From positions 1 to 21,758 of the IMG/VR virus record IMGVR_UViG_3300028802_000062: a stretch of DNA of 21,758 nucleotides; one strand, 5' to 3'. Each line of letters begins with the position of its first letter. The first letter of the stretch is position 1. The position numbers and the translations under genes were made by a program. Of this stretch, positions 14,633 to 21,758 are shown piece after piece. Source of the DNA: a virus. The notes beneath the pieces were generated by a model, which made no database searches, had not been told where the DNA came from, and saw nothing but the letters and a program-made list of their open reading frames with translations.

Positions 14633-15733
14633 GTGCAGGCGCCGTGGGTCTGGGCGTGGGACGACACGCCGAGCGACGTCTCGGGCGGGGCGAACTTCAC
14701 TAATCGCCTGCTCAGGTACGTCGAGGACACCGGCGAGATCGAGGTCGACATCCCATTCGACTCGATGGAGAGCGACTACTTCTTCAGCCCGGCCAACCAG
14801 CCCGGCTCGAGCGACTGGCCGGTGGGGAGCTGGACCGCGAAGGTCGACGTCACCGTCGCCAATCCGAAGATCAGCCTGGCCGTCGGGCTCGCCCGGGTCA
14901 CCGGTGCCGGGGTTCCGATCGAGGCCTACGCCGCCCTCACGGCGCCGCAGGTCCTCTCTTCGACCGGGATCCGCACCTTCAGCGGCACGACCCTGGCGCA
15001 GTCCGGGCCAACGACCGGGGACCGGCTGCGGGTCCTGTTCCAGTGGACGCGCGACAACTCGATCGGCGGCGGCGCCGGCGCCGGCAAAGTCCGCTTCGGC
15101 TTCGGCGACCCTCTCGTCGACACCCTGCAGGTGCCGATCCTGATGGCCAACCCTCGGATCACCTGGAACGGGAACAGCCTGGACTTCCCGGGGCCGTTGA
15201 CGGGGTACGCCGCCGATCCCGTGCGGGAGCGGACCATCGGGCGCAGCAACGGAGTGGTGCATGCCGTCAACCTGGCGGCGAGCTGGCGACGCCTGCGGGT
15301 GATGCTGAACAACTTCCAGGATGTCGCCTTCTGGGATGCGCTCGTCGCCTGGTGGGCCTGGGCGAGCGAGGGGAACCAGTACGCCTTCGCGCTCGACAGC
15401 GCCGACGTCGTCGACAAGACGATGACCGGGGGGGCCGCGGCGGCGCAGAAGGACATCCCGTTCACGGACACCAGCAGCATCGTCGCCGGCCGGAAGTACC
15501 TGGTACGCCAGGCGACCGGCCACCGGGAAGAGATCATCCAGGTCGACACGGTCACGCTGAACACGAAGGTGACCTGCCTCGCGAACCTGAAGTTCACCTA
15601 CGTGACCGGGGACATCTTCCGGAGCCGGGATTACTTCCCGAAGCTGGTCAGCCTGGACAGCGATCCGCCCTTCGAAGAGCGCGCCGGCATCACCTACCAG
15701 TTCGACCACTCCTGCGAGGAAGACCGGGCGTGA
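14633..15733 (+). CDS. Putative tail-tip protein (distal tail/baseplate type)
   Basis: A 366-residue beta-rich protein from GTG 14633. Residues 1 to about 165 form one beta domain, Ser/Gly-rich and aromatic at the start. From about 172 a second domain begins with NPRITWNGNSLDFPG, runs through a Trp-rich helix (FWDALVAWWAWASEGN) and ends in strands around YFPKLVSLD. A W-G-N-S-L-D-F-P strand followed by a helix and a barrel is what one sees in several distal-tail/baseplate ring proteins. The position after the tape measure supports this. It overlaps the next gene as GTGA. The class call is moderate; no exact family is recognised. Confidence 0.65.
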   Translation: MQAPWVWAWDDTPSDVSGGANFTNRLLRYVEDTGEIEVDIPFDSMESDYFFSPANQPGSSDWPVGSWTAKVDVTVANPKISLAVGLARVTGAGVPIEAYAALTAPQVLSSTGIRTFSGTTLAQSGPTTGDRLRVLFQWTRDNSIGGGAGAGKVRFGFGDPLVDTLQVPILMANPRITWNGNSLDFPGPLTGYAADPVRERTIGRSNGVVHAVNLAASWRRLRVMLNNFQDVAFWDALVAWWAWASEGNQYAFALDSADVVDKTMTGGAAAAQKDIPFTDTSSIVAGRKYLVRQATGHREEIIQVDTVTLNTKVTCLANLKFTYVTGDIFRSRDYFPKLVSLDSDPPFEERAGITYQFDHSCEEDRA

Positions 15734-17397
15734 CCTACAACCCGAACGCCACCTGGACCGCGCGCAAGGCCGAGCGCCAGCAGGCGCCCGTCTACTACGT
15801 GGCGATCGACGGGCTCACCACGAAGCACTTCTCGACCGCTCCGGTGAAGGCCGCCGCGGTCACGAAGAAGCCGCTGATGAAGCTGCCCACCGAGATCGGG
15901 CAGACGCTCAACCCGCTGCAGGGTAAGGCGACGCTCCGCATCAGCAACCTGCGCCTGGTGGACACGGCCGGGGAGATCACCGACCTGGTCTCCACCGAGA
16001 AGCCCTCGCCGACCCTGCCGACCCTCGTCAACCGGACGGTCACCCTCTACGAGGGGGACGCCGACATGAACGAGGTCGATTACGCGCCGGTGGCGATCGG
16101 GGACATCAGCGATGTCAGGCTCACCGAGGACCTGGTCACCTACGAGCTGACCCTCGTCGACGTGAAGCGGGCGCAGAACGAGGACCTCTTCACGAACGCC
16201 GATGCTTCCGGGCTGCAGCGCTACAGCGACTTCCTCTCGGTCGGGCCGAACGCCGGCGACAAGGCGGCGTCCGTCGTCAACGTCCCGGGCGTCCAGCAGG
16301 GCCAGCAGCTCTTCCTCGGGCCGTCGACGCATGGGTCCTATCCCGGCGGGGAGGAAAAGGTCGAGGTCGCGGCGGTCGTCGGGACGGTGATCTACTTCCG
16401 GAGCGCCCTGACTAAGAGCTACCTGGCCGGCGACCCCATCCGGTGGGCGACGACCATCCTCCAGGGCAACCCGATCAACATCATCCGGGCCTGCCTGACG
16501 GGGGACTTCGCGAATGGCAGCTTCCCCCTCGAGGTGGCCGTCGGGATGCCGACCGGCCTGGGCGTGCCCACGTCGCTGCTCAACGACACCTACCTGGCGC
16601 GGGAGCGGGACCGGATGATCCCGGAGCACACGATCCGCTTCGAGAGCCGGCAGCCGATCCGCGGGTTCCAGTTCCTCGAGCAGCGCCTGTATCGGTTCCG
16701 AGGCTACCCGTTCATGGACGGGGGCGGCAAGTTCGCCTTCCGCCTGTATCGGCCGGTCTACCCGGACGACGTGATCGCCGGGCTGCCGACGATCACCGAG
16801 GCCGACGTGGTCGCCTGGCGCTGGGAGCGTGGCTTCGACCTGCACGTCAACCGGGTCGAGCTGGGGTACGACTTCGATGCGGAGAGCGGCAACCCTGCGG
16901 ACACCGTCATCGTCCAGGACACCGCTGATCAGACGGCGACGAAGGAAACCGCGACGCTCGAGCTCGACGACACCGGCCTGCTGACGTCGGTGCGGGGCAT
17001 CCGAATCGGCGAGGTGCTGGGGGCCGGCCTCCTGCGGCGATACATCAAGCCGCCGCCGCTCCTTCGGATCACCCTGGGGGTCCACAAGAAGGCCCTCGAG
17101 ATCGGCGACGTCGTCCTGTTCACCCACAGCAAGGTGACGAACGTCCTTCTCGGCATCCGCGGGTTCGTCGCCTCCCGCCTCGAGGTCGTCGAGCGGGCCG
17201 AGCGTCCCGAGGCCGGGGAGATCGAGCTGAAGCTCCTCGACCCCGGCTTCACCCGGCCGGCCTGGATTGGGGCCTCGGGGGCGCTGCCCGGCTACGACGC
17301 CGCCAGCGCCGCCCAGCGTGAGTACGCGCACATCGGGCAGTCAGGCATCCCGGTCGGCAACTTCGGCGACGGGACATCCCCCTACGAGGTGCAGTGA
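15730..17397 (+). CDS. Putative tail hub/baseplate protein
   Basis: A 555-residue protein beginning at GTG 15730, which overlaps the previous stop as GTGA; the frame is open further upstream but that part is a shadow of the previous gene. It is strand-rich with LNPLQGKATLRISNLRLVDT (58-77), RTVTLYEGD, NPINIIRACL (about 247) and a C-terminal part with LEIGDVVLFTHSKV followed by LRGFVAS-like strands. By length and gene order (tape measure, distal tail, then this) it is most likely the hub or tail-associated protein that closes the tube. No catalytic peptidase or lysozyme motif was found. It ends with ATGA overlapping the next gene. Confidence 0.6.
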   Translation: MTYNPNATWTARKAERQQAPVYYVAIDGLTTKHFSTAPVKAAAVTKKPLMKLPTEIGQTLNPLQGKATLRISNLRLVDTAGEITDLVSTEKPSPTLPTLVNRTVTLYEGDADMNEVDYAPVAIGDISDVRLTEDLVTYELTLVDVKRAQNEDLFTNADASGLQRYSDFLSVGPNAGDKAASVVNVPGVQQGQQLFLGPSTHGSYPGGEEKVEVAAVVGTVIYFRSALTKSYLAGDPIRWATTILQGNPINIIRACLTGDFANGSFPLEVAVGMPTGLGVPTSLLNDTYLARERDRMIPEHTIRFESRQPIRGFQFLEQRLYRFRGYPFMDGGGKFAFRLYRPVYPDDVIAGLPTITEADVVAWRWERGFDLHVNRVELGYDFDAESGNPADTVIVQDTADQTATKETATLELDDTGLLTSVRGIRIGEVLGAGLLRRYIKPPPLLRITLGVHKKALEIGDVVLFTHSKVTNVLLGIRGFVASRLEVVERAERPEAGEIELKLLDPGFTRPAWIGASGALPGYDAASAAQREYAHIGQSGIPVGNFGDGTSPYEVQ

Positions 17398-18251
17398 TGG
17401 CGATCCCGGTGTTCACGCCCTTCGTCGACGCCCAGACCGCCTACAAGAGCCCGCTGGGTCAGGACTTCTTCCGGCAGATGCAGGACGACTTCAACAACCT
17501 GAACGGGCGGCTGTCGGCGCTCGAGAGCGCGATCGCGGTCTACGACCACTTCAACGATCAGATCCCGTTCTCAAACGACGGCGCCGAGATCCGCTACCCG
17601 TCGTTCGCGGTCGCCACTCCGTACGACCTCGCGGCTTCGCCGACGTTCCAGGTGTCGCTCTCCGGCAACTGGTTCGTCATGGCCGACACGGACGACACCA
17701 TCCGTGAAGGGGGCATGAACCTGCCGAAGCCGGCCTTCTCGGTCTCGCGGATCGGGGCGGCCAGCGGCGGGTCCTGGATGTCGCTGTTCTCGCGGCGTAA
17801 CGTCCTGTTCAACTCGATGACGCGGCCGATCACCTTGGCGGGCCGGTGGAAGCTGTCGGCCGACATCGCCACCAAGGTCGGGATGCGCGTCCTGCCAGCC
17901 GCCTCCGGCGTCGCGCCCGCCGATCCCTCAGTGACCGACTCGAAGGGCATCTGGCTCGAGCGCGTCGACGCGACGAACTGGCGCTTCGTCAGCTTCGACA
18001 GCTCGCGCAACAACGGGAGCTCGTTCGCCAAGCCCACGCCGGGGACCTGGTTCACCGTCTCGATCATCTTCACCGATGACCCGAGCAACCGGGCGCTCTG
18101 CTACGTGAACGGGGTCCTGAAGGAAACCTTCACGAGCAACCTGCCGACGGCCGACGCGCTGCACTTCTACTTCGGCCACGCCGCCACCGGCGGAAGCATG
18201 GACATCGACATCGCCGGCCTGCGCGCCGAGGGAATCGCGGACGCCGCATGA
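17397..18251 (+). CDS. Tail adhesin with N-terminal coiled coil and LamG-like domain
   Basis: The 284-residue product has a helical N-terminus (QDFFRQMQDDFNNLNGRLSA, about 23-42), likely a trimer coiled coil for attachment to the tail, then a beta sandwich (about 50-280). The latter shows DHFNDQIPFSND, LAGRWKLSADI, TWFTVSIIF and the CYVNGVLKETF hairpin typical of LamG/concanavalin-A-like jelly rolls, which often bind glycans. There is no signal peptide. ATG 17397 overlaps the previous stop; the GTG at 17394 is the alternative. As part of the terminal adhesin cluster it probably helps bind the host surface. Glycan binding is inferred from the fold. Confidence 0.7.
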   Translation: MAIPVFTPFVDAQTAYKSPLGQDFFRQMQDDFNNLNGRLSALESAIAVYDHFNDQIPFSNDGAEIRYPSFAVATPYDLAASPTFQVSLSGNWFVMADTDDTIREGGMNLPKPAFSVSRIGAASGGSWMSLFSRRNVLFNSMTRPITLAGRWKLSADIATKVGMRVLPAASGVAPADPSVTDSKGIWLERVDATNWRFVSFDSSRNNGSSFAKPTPGTWFTVSIIFTDDPSNRALCYVNGVLKETFTSNLPTADALHFYFGHAATGGSMDIDIAGLRAEGIADAA

Positions 18252-18262
18252 GGGGGACTCCG

Positions 18263-20581
18263 ATGAAAAAGGGGCTGGCCTGGCTGCTCGGGATCGTCGC
18301 GGTGCTCGTGCTGACGGCGCCGCTGTTCTCGCAGTCAGCTCCAAACACCATCTCGCCGGCGAAGCTGCAGGGGCTGTCGTGGGTGTTCTCGGTCCTGCAG
18401 ACGTTCAGCGCCGGGATCAATACCCATGCCGTCCTGGACTCCAATTCGACTGGCGGGCCGATCACCACCCTGAGCGGTTCCACGCCGCTGGTGTCCGGGG
18501 CCTCGGGCACCGTTCCACTCGCGCAGACTCAGATCAACTACACGATGGCGGACCCGACGACGGCCGTGACCGTTGGGGTCGCCTTCAGCGCCGCGTCCTG
18601 CAATCAGGCCAACCACAACCGCTTCTATGCCTATTACACGAACCGAGGTGGGTCGACCAGCCTGAGCCCGGCGACAGCCGATCAGTTCGGAGCATGGAGC
18701 GGCAGCAAGATCGTCCCGCTTACGAGGCCGTCCGACTTCCCGCCGACCGCCGAATACTGGACGCCGGCATACTCGTCAGACAACGGCACGACCGTGAAGC
18801 GGTGCGCGACGTCTGGGTTCTACACGGCGATCGGCACCGCGACCGTCAACTGCACCTGCGCAGCCGCGGGGTCGACGATCACTGGTCAGGCGAACTCGAC
18901 CGGCACGCGCACCATCTTTCAGATCATGGACGGGGAAGTACGCTTCCCGTCCTACACCTCGGGCACGCCGTTCAGCCTCACCGAGGGCGCGCGCCGCCTT
19001 GGCTTCGGGCTCGGATATCTGACGTTCTCGCCCGACTCCGGCACGACGTTTTCTGATGCGCTCACCACGAACGGCCAGAGTCGCCTCGTCTGCCCGACCT
19101 GCCGCTATGCCACGGCGGACGCCGCGATCGCCTCCTACAGCGATCAGGCGGTCTCGAAGCCCTACACGATCTACCTACTTCCGGCCACCTACGGCGACAT
19201 CTCCCTGGGCAAGTCATACACCAAGGTCGTCGGCCTCGGGATGGCCGGCTCGGTGATCATCAACGGGACGCTGACCATCGGTGGCGACGTAACCGAGTCG
19301 GGCATCTCCAACCTCAAGTTCATCGGGGCGACGACGGCCCCGATCCGGGGCAGCACCAATACCGTTCCGACGACCTTCTACCTGACCAACAACGACATCG
19401 GCAGCCTCGCATCCTCGACGTGCACGATCGACGTGCTGCACGAGCTGGGCGGGTACAGTGGGCGCATCTGGCTCTCGGGCGGTAACCGGTGGCTGACCTG
19501 CTGGGACGGGATCTTCATCGCCGAGGACGCCCGATTTATTTCCTCTGGCGACACGTTCATCGGGGACAACACCAACGTCGGCACGGCCAACCAGCAGATC
19601 ACCATCTTCAACACCCTGAGCGATACGGCCGAGTACGACATCTCCGGGGCGAGCATTTGGGTGCGGCAGACGCAGTCCGGCTCCGTGGCAAACGGCTGGG
19701 TCTACAACTCCCTCGGGGCGACGAACAATGGGACGATCCCGCCGCGGGTCGCCATCGCCGGCAGCCGCATCTACATGCAGTCGACCAACGCGTCGGCTAG
19801 CGGCACGCTCGGGGTCATAAACCTCGGCAGTGCCGGCACGACGACGATCAAGCCGCAGCTCACCCTGACGGGGACGGACGTCGACCTGGTCGCTTCGGGG
19901 TCGAGCGAGAAGCTGGTGGCGATCAAGGTTGCCGCCGCCTCCAACCATGCCGGCTGGAACGTCTCGGTCAACGGCGGCGGCATCCGCCGCTCTGGCGGCG
20001 ACACCGCGAACAGCTACGACGTCGACACGGCCGAGACGGCCAGCGGGTTCTCGGTCGATCTCTACGGCGTCCGGCATGAGGGGAAATACTCGGCCGCCGG
20101 CGGGACGCTGCGCGCCTTCGTCCCGATGCCGAATGGCTCGTCGCCGACGATCGACACGCTGGGCCAGGCCGCTGTCGACACCACCGCGAACCAGCTCCTC
20201 TACTACAGCGGCGGCGCCGCGCGCGTCCTGGACCCGGTGCTGCAGGAGTGCCGCGTCATCTCCGACGTGACGTCGGCCGACGACAACTTCGAGTGGTGGA
20301 TGGCGACCACCCCGGTCACGGTCACTTCGGTGTGGTGCCGATGCCGTGGAACCTGCTCGACGATGGCGACCTTCACGCTCGAAGACCGCGCCGGCAACGG
20401 GATGACGATCACCGGGACGAACCCGACCTGCGCCACGACCGGCAATTCCACCCCGGCGGCGGTGACGGCCAACAACGGGCTGGTCGCCGGCGAGGGGCTC
20501 GCCTTCGACGTCACGAACACGCCGAACCCGGCGACGGACGAGTACACCCTATGCGTCACCTACACCATCGACCGTCAGTAA
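18263..20581 (+). CDS. Beta-helix tailspike-like protein with a Sec signal peptide
   Basis: A 772-residue protein. The N-terminus MKKGLAWLLGIVAVLVLTA followed by PLFSQS-A is a clear Sec signal with cleavage near residue 24. Next comes a Thr/Ser/Gly-rich region, then from about 272 VCPTC and YATADAAIASYSDQ with YTIYLLPATYGD, the usual entry to a right-handed parallel beta-helix (about 280-590). A C-terminal beta domain (about 656-772) includes CRCRGTC. About 14 cysteines are present, unlike the other virion proteins. ATG 18263 is chosen since GGGGG (18252-18256) lies six bases upstream; ATG 18248 lacks an SD. It is likely a host-surface glycan-binding or cutting spike. Why it has a signal is unclear. 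Confidence 0.75.
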   Translation: MKKGLAWLLGIVAVLVLTAPLFSQSAPNTISPAKLQGLSWVFSVLQTFSAGINTHAVLDSNSTGGPITTLSGSTPLVSGASGTVPLAQTQINYTMADPTTAVTVGVAFSAASCNQANHNRFYAYYTNRGGSTSLSPATADQFGAWSGSKIVPLTRPSDFPPTAEYWTPAYSSDNGTTVKRCATSGFYTAIGTATVNCTCAAAGSTITGQANSTGTRTIFQIMDGEVRFPSYTSGTPFSLTEGARRLGFGLGYLTFSPDSGTTFSDALTTNGQSRLVCPTCRYATADAAIASYSDQAVSKPYTIYLLPATYGDISLGKSYTKVVGLGMAGSVIINGTLTIGGDVTESGISNLKFIGATTAPIRGSTNTVPTTFYLTNNDIGSLASSTCTIDVLHELGGYSGRIWLSGGNRWLTCWDGIFIAEDARFISSGDTFIGDNTNVGTANQQITIFNTLSDTAEYDISGASIWVRQTQSGSVANGWVYNSLGATNNGTIPPRVAIAGSRIYMQSTNASASGTLGVINLGSAGTTTIKPQLTLTGTDVDLVASGSSEKLVAIKVAAASNHAGWNVSVNGGGIRRSGGDTANSYDVDTAETASGFSVDLYGVRHEGKYSAAGGTLRAFVPMPNGSSPTIDTLGQAAVDTTANQLLYYSGGAARVLDPVLQECRVISDVTSADDNFEWWMATTPVTVTSVWCRCRGTCSTMATFTLEDRAGNGMTITGTNPTCATTGNSTPAAVTANNGLVAGEGLAFDVTNTPNPATDEYTLCVTYTIDRQ

Positions 20582-21758
20582 GGCGCGCGGTCGCCTGGGC
20601 GCTGCTCGCGCTGATGGCGAGCCCGGCGCTGGCCGGCGGGACCTACTACTTCTCCGACTGCACGGCCGCGTGGGTCAGCGGCTACCCGGGTGAGGGCACC
20701 GGGCTCACGCTCGCGGAGTCGGTAGGTTCCGCATGCACCATTGTCCACAATGGGCACGGCGGCGACGGCTGGTACGGCTGCATCGACCACACGGCGGCGC
20801 AAGGGTCTAATCTTAACCCGTGGTGTCTTGACCCTCACAACCTCGGCATCCGTAATTCCTTCGAACAGATGGAGGACGGCGGCGGCGACGACCTTCAGCC
20901 GGGCGATACCGCTGTGCTCTGCTCTGGGACGTGCGCCGCCTTCCCGCCGTGCATCATCCCGATCGACGGCGGCTATGCTCCGTATCCCTACTGCGTCAGC
21001 ACTTCGATCTGGCCGCTTCAGGGGCACACCTGCCCGAGCGGCGCGGCGTGGTACGGGTCGCCGTGCATCCTCGACGCCAACGGCGGCGGGACGTCTGGAT
21101 TCCCGATCACCATCAAGGCGTTCTCCGGCCAGCACGACATCCGCATCACCGGCGACACCAACGGCAACGGGCTGTTCGACGTCGGGGAGCCGGCGTCCTT
21201 CTTCAACAACCGCGAGGCCACCGGCGGCTCGAAGGACGGCAAGGGGTGGTGGACGTTCGAGGGATTCACCATCGAGAAGTTCGCCGGCAACACCTTCTAC
21301 ATGGTGCAGAACGTCGACTCGACCACCACGCTCAAGAGCATGACGCTGCGCTATCTCGGCGCCGGGAAGGTCGGCCAGTGCTCCGACCTCGGCAACGAGA
21401 ACACCTGCGCCAGCGTGGACGTGAACGGGCTCCCGCTTCCGGCCTTCTACGGTCAGACCGGCGCCGCGAACACGGTCGGGATGTACGACGTCGGGTGCGA
21501 CGCCACGAATCAGAAGACATTTCAGGAGCCGCGGACCTTCTTCACCTGGGGCGGTAACGACGGATCGACGTTCGTGCTGCGGGACAGCACGCTCTATCAG
21601 TCCTGCGCGCTGGTCATGCGCGCGAACGGCAACTGCTTCAACAACCCCGGGAGCGCCAGCGCGCAACTCTGCGAGGCCGGCGGCGCGCAGCAGTTCATCC
21701 ACAACCTGATCTATAGCGTGAACGGCCTCGGGAACGGGCACCAGAACTCCAACGTCCT
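20551..21758 (+). CDS. Secreted cysteine-rich beta-helix-like protein, cut by the window end
   Basis: This frame runs open for 402 codons to the window end without a stop. ATG 20551 opens a signal peptide: MRHLHHRPSVRRAVAWALLA, then LMASPALA-GG cleavage near residue 28. The mature part holds about 16 cysteines (SDC, YGC, PWC, VLC, GTC, PPC and others), a DTNGNGLFDVGE loop (about 201-212) that fits an EF-hand-like calcium site, and repeating strands such as WWTFEGFTIEKFAGNTFYMV, consistent with a parallel beta-helix. It overlaps the previous gene by 31 bases in another frame; GGACGAG lies upstream. Likely an adhesin or a second spike, but it may equally be a host-type secreted protein. Its full length is unknown. 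Confidence 0.75.
   Translation, partial: MRHLHHRPSVRRAVAWALLALMASPALAGGTYYFSDCTAAWVSGYPGEGTGLTLAESVGSACTIVHNGHGGDGWYGCIDHTAAQGSNLNPWCLDPHNLGIRNSFEQMEDGGGDDLQPGDTAVLCSGTCAAFPPCIIPIDGGYAPYPYCVSTSIWPLQGHTCPSGAAWYGSPCILDANGGGTSGFPITIKAFSGQHDIRITGDTNGNGLFDVGEPASFFNNREATGGSKDGKGWWTFEGFTIEKFAGNTFYMVQNVDSTTTLKSMTLRYLGAGKVGQCSDLGNENTCASVDVNGLPLPAFYGQTGAANTVGMYDVGCDATNQKTFQEPRTFFTWGGNDGSTFVLRDSTLYQSCALVMRANGNCFNNPGSASAQLCEAGGAQQFIHNLIYSVNGLGNGHQNSNV

Noticed and set aside
15043-15729. Upstream extension of the tail hub frame
   Set aside because: It overlaps the certain coding part of the previous gene in another frame; GTG 15730 with the GTGA overlap is the better start.
15694-17331. Minus-strand open frame (545 codons) opposite the tail hub gene
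   Set aside because: Repetitive Arg/Asp/Val/Leu-rich sequence typical of an antisense shadow.
1-21758. CRISPR array, insertion sequence or rRNA/tRNA gene
   Set aside because: No regularly spaced repeats, transposase motifs with inverted ends, or RNA gene signatures were seen anywhere in the window.

Overview
The window is a late structural module of a tailed phage or prophage with a long non-contractile tail (siphovirus type) and an HK97-type head. The DNA is very GC-rich and coding is dense. Shine-Dalgarno (SD) sites are mostly strong (one is a perfect ten-base match to the 16S tail), and many genes overlap as ATGA or GTGA. This points to a GC-rich bacterial host, but nothing here fixes the genus. 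No integrase, repressor, replication or lysis gene lies in the window, so a free phage cannot be told from a prophage.

Layout, left to right on the plus strand. Packaging: small terminase (P27 type) and large terminase. A small membrane protein follows. Head: a portal fused to a C-terminal MuF-like domain, a small beta-rich protein behind a perfect SD, the HK97-type prohead protease, and the major capsid protein with its delta domain. A strong hairpin terminator with a UUCG loop closes the capsid gene. Neck: a small protein with a Cys/His knuckle, a head-tail connector with an extra N-terminal domain, an HK97-gp10-like protein, a secreted-looking beta protein, a probable tail terminator and a 65-residue protein. 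Tail: tail tube, two small ORFs in the place of the tail assembly chaperones, and a short tape measure protein. Then comes one gene on the opposite strand, a HIRAN-domain membrane protein with its own likely promoter. Tail tip and adhesins: a small fibre-motif protein, two tail-tip/baseplate proteins, a LamG-like adhesin, and two beta-helix proteins, the last cut by the window end.

The plus-strand genes read as one assembly line: DNA packaging, capsid building and maturation, neck, tail tube, tape measure, tip, and host-binding parts. Two things stand out. First, three genes inside the virion operon (9030-9509, 18263-20581, 20551-end) begin with convincing Sec signal peptides. The two large ones are rich in cysteine while the other virion proteins are almost free of it, which suggests proteins folded outside the cytoplasm. 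Second, the antisense HIRAN-membrane gene between tape measure and tail tip looks like a moron: an added gene with its own promoter, possibly for defence, counter-defence or host takeover.
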